58,903 bases of DNA from Candidatus Eisenbacteria bacterium. GTDB taxonomy: Bacteria; Eisenbacteria; RBG-16-71-46. The stretch is taken from contig DASTBI010000247.1 in the NCBI GenBank assembly GCA_035712145.1, positions 1 to 58,903 of the forward strand, read 5' to 3'. The notes below the pieces were generated by a model. That model made no database searches, had not been told where the DNA came from, and saw nothing but the letters and a program-made list of their open reading frames with translations. The first letter of the stretch is position 1, and the number at the start of each line of letters is the position of its first letter. Shown piece after piece: positions 1 through 8,000 of this stretch. The translations under genes and the position numbers were made by a program.

Positions 1-882
1 TGCGAGCGGCTCCTGCTGGCGCAGTCGACGCTCAGCGCGCAGATCGGTGCTCTCGAGCATGCGCTGGGAGAGAAGCTGTTCGAACGCGCGGGTCGGAAGC
101 TTCGGCTCACGGACATGGGCCAGACCGTGTTCGGCTACGCCGATGAGATCTTCTCCCTGGGGCGTGAGCTCATGGGGAGCGTGAAAGGGCGGCCCACCGG
201 GCGGCCACTCCGTCTCGTGGTAGGCGTGGCCGATGGAGTGCCCAAGCTGATTGCCCACGACCTGCTCAAGCCCGCGCTTCGCCTGGCGGAGCCCGTGCGG
301 TTGATCGTGCGGGAGGAAAGCACCGTCAAGCTGCTCGCCGCGCTGGCGGTGCAGGAGGTGGACGTGGTGCTGGCCGACGCACCCGCCCCGTCCGAGGTGC
401 GGGTGCGTGCCTTCAATCACCTGCTCGGCGAGTGCGGGGTGACGCTGTTCGCGGCCACCAAGCTGGCGCCGAAATACCGCAAGGGATTCCCGCGCGGCCT
501 CGAGGGCGCCCCGTTCCTGCTCCCGGGCCAGACCAGCACCCTCCGGAACGCGCTCGAGCAGTGGTTCGACAAACAGCGCATTCACCCTCGCGTCGTGGCG
601 GAGTTCGATGACAGCACGCTGATCAAGGTCTTTGGCCAGGAGGGGAGCGGCGTCTTCGCGGCGCCTTCCGCCATCGAGGCCAGTGTGTGCCGCCAGTACG
701 ACGTCGCGATCGTCGGGCGTCTAGACGAGATGCGCGAGCGGTTCTATGCCGTCTCGATCGAGCGGCGACTCAAGCATCCAGCGGTCATTGCGATCACCGA
801 GAGCGCACGCAGTGAGTTGTTCAGCGAGCCGCCGCGAGGCCGAGTCGGCCGGGCACCGGCAAACCTTCGCAGGGGCAAGTAG
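1..882 (+). CDS. nhaR: LysR-family transcriptional regulator, NhaR-like (5' end missing)
   Basis: This is a DNA-binding regulator of the LysR family. The reading frame is open from base 1, so the true start lies outside the window. Codons 1-38 read as the second half of the winged HTH (AQSTLSAQIGALEHALGEKL, then the FERAGRKLRLTD wing). The linker (YADEIFSLG) and a periplasmic-binding-protein-like effector domain follow. The effector region resembles E. coli NhaR, the Na+-responsive activator of nhaA: VGVAD near its start, GECGV, LLPG, then EFDD and HPAV near the end. No antiporter gene lies downstream; the next gene is convergent. Family is certain and the NhaR subtype likely. The Na+ response is inference. 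Confidence 0.88.
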   Translation, partial: CERLLLAQSTLSAQIGALEHALGEKLFERAGRKLRLTDMGQTVFGYADEIFSLGRELMGSVKGRPTGRPLRLVVGVADGVPKLIAHDLLKPALRLAEPVRLIVREESTVKLLAALAVQEVDVVLADAPAPSEVRVRAFNHLLGECGVTLFAATKLAPKYRKGFPRGLEGAPFLLPGQTSTLRNALEQWFDKQRIHPRVVAEFDDSTLIKVFGQEGSGVFAAPSAIEASVCRQYDVAIVGRLDEMRERFYAVSIERRLKHPAVIAITESARSELFSEPPRGRVGRAPANLRRGK

Positions 883-910
883 AGCACCGCTCGACCCGCT
901 CCGACAGGGC

Positions 911-2983
911 TCATCCAGCTGGGGCCGCTCCCGCCCTCTGCAGCACCTCCGATACGGGTCTCGGCAGACCGATGTGATAACCCTGTGCATGATCGACACC
1001 GATCGTGCGCAGGAGGCGAGCCGTCTCCTCGTCGCCAACGAACTCGGCGACGGTTTTCGTGCCCATTCCCCGCGCGATGCTGACGATGGCTTCAACCACG
1101 AGCTGGTCCATGGAGCTGGTCGCAAGGCCGCGGATGAAGTCTCCGTCGATCTTGAGGTAGTCGAAGGGAAAGTTCTTGAGGTAGTAGAAGGAGCCGAAAC
1201 CCGCGCCGAAGTCGTCCAAGGCGAACCGGCAGCCCCTGCCGCGCAGTCGGTTCGCGAAGGCCTTGGCGTCCTCGATATTGGCGATCGCCGACGTCTCGGT
1301 CAGCTCGAAGGTCAATCGGGCGGGGTCGATGCCGGCTTCGTCCAACGCCTCTTCGATGAGCGCGGCAAGCTTGCGGTCCCCGATGGACTTGCCCGACAGG
1401 TTGACGTTGAGGACGAGCGGAAGCCCAGCGCGCGCGTGCTCGGCAATCAGCGAGATCGCCTGACGCACGACCCAGCCGTCGATGGCCTGGATCAATCCGA
1501 AGCGCTCGGCACCGTAGAGAAAAGCACTGGGTGGGAGCGGGTCTCCTCGTTCCTCGTCCGGCAGGCGAAGCAAGAGCTCGTACTGGCAGATCTCGTTCTT
1601 GCTGAGGTCGAGGATCGGCTGACAGTAGAGGAGAAGCCGATCCTCTTCGAGCGCGTGGCGGATCCGCTCCGCTTCGACGAGCCGGGCCGATCCGCGCGCT
1701 CTCTTACCGGCGACCGGTCGATACATCGCGAAGCGATTCCGCCCCGCCTCCTTGGCCTCGTACATGGCGAGGTCGGCGTAGGCGAGCACCTCGATGTCCG
1801 TCAAACCGTCGAACATGGTGACGCCGATGCTGGACGTGATATGGATCGAGCGATCGGCGAGCACGGCCGTCTGCCGGCCCATGGCCTTGACCAGCTCATC
1901 GGCCACGCTCTGTGCATGGTCGGCGTCGGTCTGGGGAAGTAGCACCGCGAACTCGTCTCCGCCGATCCGCGCCACGATGTCCGTTTGACGCAGGCGCTCC
2001 CTCAGGAGCCCCGCCACTCCCTTGAGTACATCGTCGCCGGCCCTGTGGCCGAAGGTGTCGTTGACGTCCTTGAAGTTGTCGATATCGATGACGAGCACTG
2101 CTCCTGGGCCGCCATAGCGGGACACTCGATCGGTCTCTCTCGTGAGCTCCTGCTCGAAGTGCCGTCGGTTGAACAGGCCGGTCAGAAAGTCGTGATCCAC
2201 GAAGTACTCGAGACGCCGCGCGAGCTCCTTCCGCTCGGAGATGTCCTGCACCTGCGTCACGGCATAGAGGGGCACCCGATCCTCGTCGCGGACGATCGAC
2301 GTGGTCACCAGCACCCAGACATGATGGCCCCAGGCGTGACGGTAGCGCTTCTCGACCTGGTAGCTGGCGATCTCACCGGACAGGAGCTGCTGCAGGCTCT
2401 CCGCGTCGATCTCGACTTCGTCAGGATGCGTCATCGCGCGAAGTGTCGTGGCTCTCAGTGCGTCTTGGGTGTAACCGGTGATCCGGCAGAGCGCGTCGTT
2501 GACCTGCAACCAGCGACCATCCATGGCGATGAGCGCCATGCCAATAGGAGCGTTGTCGAACGCGCTCTCGAACCGCTCGCGCACCTCGCGCAGACCCCGC
2601 TCTGCTGCCCGCGCTTCCTTCGCGACTCGCTCGCGCTCCGCCGTTTCGTGCCGAAGCCGGTCGTTGGTGGACGAGAGCTCGCTTGCAGCCGCCTCGAGCT
2701 CGTCGATCCTCCGCAGCTGGGCCATGGCGACCGAGGTGAGCATCGCAGTGCGCCGACCGACGTGCTCCGCGATCTGCTCGGGGGCCTGTTGCAGGATCGC
2801 TTCCAGTCGCTCGAGTCGTTCGAGAGCTTCCGACAGCGAATTGGTCTCGTGTGCGTCGATCCCATGCCGCAACGCCGTTTGGGCCGCGGTCAGGTCGGCG
2901 ATCCAGTCGCGAGCATACTCGTCGAGATGACCGCCCGTACCGGAGGATGGAGGCTCGCTGTTCGGCTGTTTGGGATCCGTCAT
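911..2983 (-). CDS. PAS-GGDEF-EAL cyclic di-GMP synthase/phosphodiesterase
   Basis: A soluble c-di-GMP turnover protein of about 690 residues. The order is an N-terminal helical region (about 25-135, coiled-coil-like), a PAS domain (about 137-250, RFESAFDNAPIGMALI), GGDEF (about 258-420) and EAL (about 430-686). GGDEF is intact and is preceded by five residues and an RQTD inhibitory I-site, so cyclase activity with product inhibition is expected. In the EAL domain the signature is ELL, but the metal-binding and catalytic context (NVNLS, FELTE, LDDFGAG, LKIDGDF) is kept, so hydrolysis is possible. I chose the ATG at 2983 because GGAG lies six nt upstream. An in-frame ATG at 2995 lacks such a site. 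No membrane segment is seen, so the PAS probably senses a cytoplasmic signal. It is convergent with the regulator before it. Confidence 0.92.
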   Translation of the reverse strand: MTDPKQPNSEPPSSGTGGHLDEYARDWIADLTAAQTALRHGIDAHETNSLSEALERLERLEAILQQAPEQIAEHVGRRTAMLTSVAMAQLRRIDELEAAASELSSTNDRLRHETAERERVAKEARAAERGLREVRERFESAFDNAPIGMALIAMDGRWLQVNDALCRITGYTQDALRATTLRAMTHPDEVEIDAESLQQLLSGEIASYQVEKRYRHAWGHHVWVLVTTSIVRDEDRVPLYAVTQVQDISERKELARRLEYFVDHDFLTGLFNRRHFEQELTRETDRVSRYGGPGAVLVIDIDNFKDVNDTFGHRAGDDVLKGVAGLLRERLRQTDIVARIGGDEFAVLLPQTDADHAQSVADELVKAMGRQTAVLADRSIHITSSIGVTMFDGLTDIEVLAYADLAMYEAKEAGRNRFAMYRPVAGKRARGSARLVEAERIRHALEEDRLLLYCQPILDLSKNEICQYELLLRLPDEERGDPLPPSAFLYGAERFGLIQAIDGWVVRQAISLIAEHARAGLPLVLNVNLSGKSIGDRKLAALIEEALDEAGIDPARLTFELTETSAIANIEDAKAFANRLRGRGCRFALDDFGAGFGSFYYLKNFPFDYLKIDGDFIRGLATSSMDQLVVEAIVSIARGMGTKTVAEFVGDEETARLLRTIGVDHAQGYHIGLPRPVSEVLQRAGAAPAG

Positions 2984-3313
2984 CCTTGACTCCATGGAGC
3001 CCCGCGTGAGGAAGGTGACTTCCGCGCACGAGATGAGTCTCCCTGCCTGTGTGGTTTGCGCGCTGGCAGCCAGACTGTATCGCCTTGGTGACGCGAGTCA
3101 ACAACACGGACAAGGCTTCATCGAGCCCTGCTCGACCTCGAGCGACACATCGCTCAGAGCGAAGGGTTACATCCAAACTTTCTATTTTTCATGCGAGGCG
3201 CGATCGACGATGGTTGATCCACGTAGGGAAACCCCCGACGCTCTTGGCCGCCACCAGCTGCAAGGGGAGCGCGTGATGATCCGCCCCCCTCCCGAAAGGG
3301 AAGGAGTCATTCG
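2984..3313. other. Intergenic region between divergent genes, no gene seen
   Basis: This 330-base stretch separates the minus-strand GGDEF-EAL gene from the plus-strand ABM-like gene, so it should hold both promoters. I see no protein-like reading frame and no confident -35/-10 pair. An AT-richer patch lies at about 3166-3192. A short inverted repeat CTGGcagCCAG occurs at 3063-3073. A small TCCC-GAAA-GGGA hairpin at about 3291-3302 sits just before the GGAAGGAG ribosome-binding site of the next gene. Confidence 0.5.
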
Positions 3314-3646
3314 ATGACATCCATGTTCGCGAGTATCCGAAAATACAAGGAAGCACCCGCGTTTGCCGACGATCTGTCCAAGCGGCAGGACGAGGTCAAG
3401 TCCATCCTGCGCCCGATTCGCGGGTTCCAGGCCTACTACCTGATCAAGACGAACGAAGGCGTCACTTCGGTGACGGTGTGTGACGACCGCGCAGGCACCG
3501 AGGAATCGAACCGCGTGACGTCGGCCTGGATGAAGGAGCACCTTCCGGCGTTCGCGACCGGTCCGCAGGACATCACCACGGGTGATGTGCGCATTCACCT
3601 GAACAACGATGAGCTCGTGCCCGTGCCCGTGAAGGTGACCGTCTAG
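3314..3646 (+). CDS. Small dimeric alpha-beta barrel-like (ABM-type) protein, unknown function
   Basis: A 110-residue cytoplasmic protein with no signal peptide or membrane segment. Its pattern is an N-terminal strand (FASIRKYK), a helix with DDLSKRQDEVKSIL, a strand GFQAYYLIKT, a strand VTSVTVCDD, then a helix ESNRVTSAWMKEHL. This resembles the ferredoxin-like dimeric alpha-beta barrel fold of antibiotic-biosynthesis-monooxygenase and Dabb families. Those families include oxygenases, heme-degrading enzymes and many stress proteins. I see no residue set that points to one reaction. The start is supported by GGAAGGAG seven nt upstream. It stands alone, with a terminator-like hairpin just after the stop. 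Real gene: very likely. Fold assignment: moderate. Confidence 0.75.
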   Translation: MTSMFASIRKYKEAPAFADDLSKRQDEVKSILRPIRGFQAYYLIKTNEGVTSVTVCDDRAGTEESNRVTSAWMKEHLPAFATGPQDITTGDVRIHLNNDELVPVPVKVTV

Positions 3647-3655
3647 CGAAGAGGC

Positions 3656-3681
3656 GCAGCGGGCCCTTTGCGGCCCCCTGC
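3656..3681 (+). terminator. Terminator-like hairpin after the ABM-like gene
   Basis: GCAG-c-GGGCC pairs with GGCCC-c-CTGC around a six-base loop, giving nine base pairs with one mismatch. It begins ten bases after the stop codon. No clear T-tract follows, so it may be a Rho-assisted or processing hairpin. Confidence 0.5.
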
Positions 3682-3934
3682 AGTCGACTCTGTGTCCGTG
3701 GTTCGCCCTCGAGTCTCGCGACCTGCCAAATCATTAGCAGGGTGGGCCCGGCACAGAGCGTTCGGCCGCCCCGGTCCGATTCCGGGTGCCGCCTCCAACT
3801 GACGATAGGCCGCGGCTCGCGATCTCCATCGAGCCGGGCCCCCCTAAGTCCGGCGAGACTCCTGCCGGAGGCGAGGTGTAACCTGTTCTGGAGCGCGACC
3901 CCCGCGCTCGCCCTTGCCCGAAGAGCGCCGCCCG

Positions 3935-4801
3935 ATGACTTCAATCCCGAGAGCCGCCCGATTCGCCGTCCTCGGCGCATGGCTGGTCATCGGCTGTGGC
4001 GAAGACGACCACCCCTCCAACCCAGCCACGCCGACGGACACCGGTGTCTCGGCGCAGTTCGTCTCGCCCGCGATGGGCGTGGTCAGCTTCACCCACTTTG
4101 TCGTCACGATCACGGCCTCGGTGTGGAACGAGCAGCAGCCATTCGATGCCTCCTGGCACTACGACGCGGGGCTCACGCAGTGGGCCAGGGCCGACAGCGG
4201 GTACTCGTCCGAGTACGTCTCGTCTCCCGGTGGCCCGACCACCGAGGTCCGCCGCTGGTCGGTGGTGGACATGCGCGTCGAGTTCCGCAAGGCAGGCGTG
4301 CCACAGGCCGACTATCTGACCGCCGATCAGGCGCGCATGCAGCTCCGCGTCCGACAGTTCACCTCGACGGAAGGCGGCTCATACGTGCCGCGCGAGACCT
4401 ACGACATCACCACCCGAACCAGTGGCCAGTTCGGACTCACTGCGGGCAGCGCCGACACCATCGTGATGCTCGGGAACGTGCTCGGCTGGTGGGAGCACGC
4501 GCTGGTGATCGGAAGACAGAAGTTCGATTATGGCGGCACCATCCAGATCGACCTCAACTATCCTGATCACTTCGTCATCTGCCCGGACGAGCGAATGACG
4601 GCGGACATCTACGTGTTCGAGGACGGGGTTGAGGTAGATCGCTACACGGGATCCTTCAGCGCCGCGCAGGACCAGGAGATCTACACCGGCGCGATCGAGA
4701 GCGAGCGCGGCCCAGGACGCTACGTGATCAACAGGAATCGTGGCTGCTCGACGGGGACGGCGCCCGTACTCGCCCTTCAACCCGAGCTCGATGAACGCTG
4801 A
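3935..4801 (+). CDS. Predicted lipoprotein of unknown function
   Basis: A 288-residue exported protein that I cannot assign to a family. The ATG at 3935 gives a good lipoprotein signal: two arginines, a hydrophobic stretch AVLGAWLVIG, then Cys21 in a VIGC lipobox, followed by acidic GEDD. A TTG at 3914 would add seven residues and is less likely. After a Pro/Thr-rich linker the mature part looks all-beta, with many alternating hydrophobic strands and an Ig-like VSAQFVSP start. Two cysteines (in VICPDE and RGCST) may form a disulfide. Asp17 position after the lipid Cys is acidic, but sorting rules of this lineage are unknown. It stands alone between the ABM-like gene and the giant repeat protein. 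A role at the cell surface is inference only. Confidence 0.72.
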   Translation: MTSIPRAARFAVLGAWLVIGCGEDDHPSNPATPTDTGVSAQFVSPAMGVVSFTHFVVTITASVWNEQQPFDASWHYDAGLTQWARADSGYSSEYVSSPGGPTTEVRRWSVVDMRVEFRKAGVPQADYLTADQARMQLRVRQFTSTEGGSYVPRETYDITTRTSGQFGLTAGSADTIVMLGNVLGWWEHALVIGRQKFDYGGTIQIDLNYPDHFVICPDERMTADIYVFEDGVEVDRYTGSFSAAQDQEIYTGAIESERGPGRYVINRNRGCSTGTAPVLALQPELDER

Positions 4802-5027
4802 GTGCTCGGCTGTCTTCGAGCGTCGCGGGTCTTCTGGCGCGGCCATCTCCTTGTAAGCCAGTCCGGTAGCAGGGTCCCGCGAGATCGGGCTCCTCGCGCG
4901 GCTTGGCCAATCCCTTCGCGGCCTACCTGTTCGTTTTCCGCCGTTCGCACGTGAGAGGGGATGAGGACGCGCCAACAGGTGGGCCCATCCTTCGGTCATC
5001 CTCACCCGGCTCCCGAGGAGTACCCCC

Positions 5028-8000
5028 ATGAAAGCTCGGACGGTCGCCACTCTCGCCCTCGCCCTCCCGGTTATCGGAACGCCAGCCTTGGCCGATCCCA
5101 CGAGATCCGTCTCGACCAGTCGAACGACCGATTGCAGCTTTACGCTCGTCGCCGCAGGGCTGACCGATGTGCTCGACTCCTCGGTGGCGTGGGGAGACTA
5201 CGACAACGACGGCGACCTCGACCTGGTGCTCACGGGCCAAGCGAGTGGCGCCATTCCCATTGCCAACCTGTACCGGAACAGTGGCGGAGCGAGTCCCACG
5301 TTCACCGACGTCGGCGCGGGGCTGACGGGTGTGTGGGGTTCTTCGGTGGCGTGGGGGGACTACGACAACGACGGCGACCTCGACCTCCTGCTCACGGGCA
5401 CTCAGGACGGCGTGTCGGGCATCTCCAAGGTCTACCGGAACAGCGGTGGAGCGAACCCCACTTTCACCGACGTCGGTGCGGGGCTGGCGGGCGTTGCCTA
5501 CTCCTCGGTGGCGTGGGGGGACTACGACAACGACGGCGACCTGGACATCCTGCTCACCGGTTCGAGCTTCACCGGCCCCATCTCCAAGCTGTACCGGAAC
5601 AGCGGTGGAGCGAACCCCACGTTCACCGACGTCGGCGCGGGGCTGATGGGCGTTACCTACTCTTCGGTGGCGTGGGGGGACTACGACAACGACGGCGACC
5701 TGGACATCCTGCTCACCGGCACTCAGGACTTCGTGTCGGGCACCTCGAAGGTCTACCAGAACAACGGCGGTGCGAACCCAACCTTCAGCGACGCCTTCGC
5801 GGGGCTGACGGGGGTATGGGAATCGTCGGTGGCGTGGGGGGACTACGACGAGGACAACTACCTCGACATCCTGCTCACGGGCTGGACCACTGGCCCGGCC
5901 GTTTCGAAGATCTATCGGAACATCGGCGGGGCGCACCCTGCGTTCGTCGACATCGGTGCGGGGCTGCAGAGCGTGGGTTATTCCTCGGTAGCATGGGGGG
6001 ATTACGACAACGATGGCGACCTCGACGTCCTGCTCACAGGTAACGGTGGCACTCCCGTCTCCAGGGTGTACCGGAACAGTGGCGGGCCAAGCCCCACGTT
6101 CAGCGACGCCGTCGCCGGGCTGCAGGGCGTTGCCGCGTCCTCGGTGGCGTGGGGGGACTATGACGACGACGGCGACCTGGACGCCGTGCTGACCGGCGGC
6201 AGCAGCGGAGGACCGACCGTCAGGCTATACCGAAACGACTCGTGCACCCCCAACACCGCGCCCTTGGCGCCCACTGGGCTCATCACGATGCAAAGTTCCG
6301 CGGGCATGACCTTCGCCTGGGACCCGGCGAGCGACGCCCAAACCCCCACCTCCGGGCTCTCCTACAACCTGAGGGTCGGAACGACACCGGGTGGCAGCGA
6401 CATCTTCTCCTCGATGGCGGCGGCCAACGGCGATCGAAAGGTGGTGGCGTTCGGTCACGCGCAGTGGCTCGGGTGGACGCTGAAACTGCCGCCGGGGAGC
6501 TACCACTGGAGCGTGCAGGCGATCGACGGCGCCTTCGCGGGATCCCCCTTCGCCACGGAGGCGAGCGCTTGCGTGTCAGCGTTCACGGACGACGGGGCCG
6601 CAGTGACCGGCGTCGATCAGTCCTCCGTGGCATGGGGGGATTACGACAACGACGGCGACCTCGACATCGTGGTCACCGGCCACAACGGCGTCCAGGCCAG
6701 CGCCAAGCTGTATCGGAACAACGGCGGGCCGAATCCCATCTTCACCGACGTCGGCGCCGGGCTGACGGGCGTGTACCTCTCCTCGGTGGCGTGGGGGGAT
6801 TACGACAACGACGGAGACCTCGATCTGCTGATCACCGGCCGGACGAGCGGCGCAACACCGGCGCCCACTTCGAAGCTCTACCGGAACAGCGGCTCGCCCA
6901 GCTACACCTTCAGCGACGTGGGCGCCGGGCTCAAGGGCCTGCAGTACTCGTCGGTGGCATGGGCGGACTACGACAACGACGGGGATCTGGACATCCTGCT
7001 CACCGGCTCGGATGGGGGCGGATACTTCACGAAGCTCTACCGGAACAGCGGCGGGGCGAACCCCACGTTCAGCGAGGCCGGCACCGCGCTGCCTGGCGTC
7101 GATCAGTCGTCCGTGGCGTGGGGCGACTACGACAACGACGGTGACCTCGACCTCTTGCTCACCGGCCATGACGGCGTCACGCCGATCGCGAGGTTGTATC
7201 GGAACAACGGCGGGTTGAACCCCACGCTCAGCGACGTGGGCGCCGGGCTGCAAGGTGTCTTTCTCTCCTCGGTGGCTTGGGGGGACTACGACAACGACGC
7301 CGACCTCGACATCTTGTTCACAGGGCATGACGGTGTGAGACCTTTCGCGACGATCTATCGCAGTTCGGGCGGCGCCAACCCGACCTTCGGCCCCGCCATC
7401 GGGGCTATGGGGGAAGGCGTGTTTCGAGGCTCCGCGACGTGGGGGGACTACGACAACGATGGCGACCTGGACGCCCTGCTCGCGGGTTCCACTAATACCG
7501 GATGGGTGTCGAAGCTGTATGCGAACAATGGCGGGCCGAACCCGCTCTTCAATGACATCGGCGCGGGACTGCCGGGCCTCGTGTACACGTCGGCGGCATG
7601 GGGCGACTACGACAACGACGGCGACCTCGACATCCTGCTCACGGGGTTCGACGGCGTCACCTCCCGCTCCGCCATGTACCGTACCCAGACCTGCACGCCC
7701 AACAGCGCGCCCAACGCGCCGAGCGGACTCACGGCCTCGACGGGGCCCTCCGGCACGACCTTCAGCTGGAACGCGGCGAGCGATGCGAAGACGCCCGCCG
7801 CCGGGCTCAGCTACAACCTGAGAGTGGGCACGACGCCGGGCGGCAGCGAGATCTCCTCGGCCATGGCCGCGGCCAATGGCTACCGCAGGGTGGTGCGACT
7901 CGGCAACGTGCAGGAGCGGCTGTCGTGGACGCTGAGGCTGGCGCCGGGGAAATACTTCTGGAGCGTGCAAGCGATGGACGGCGCCTTCGCGGGGTCTCCC

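Noticed and set aside
3200-3313. Possible c-di-GMP riboswitch upstream of the ABM-like gene
   Set aside because: The region has AGGGAAACCC-like text but lacks the conserved GEMM core and the paired stems; only a small GAAA hairpin is seen.
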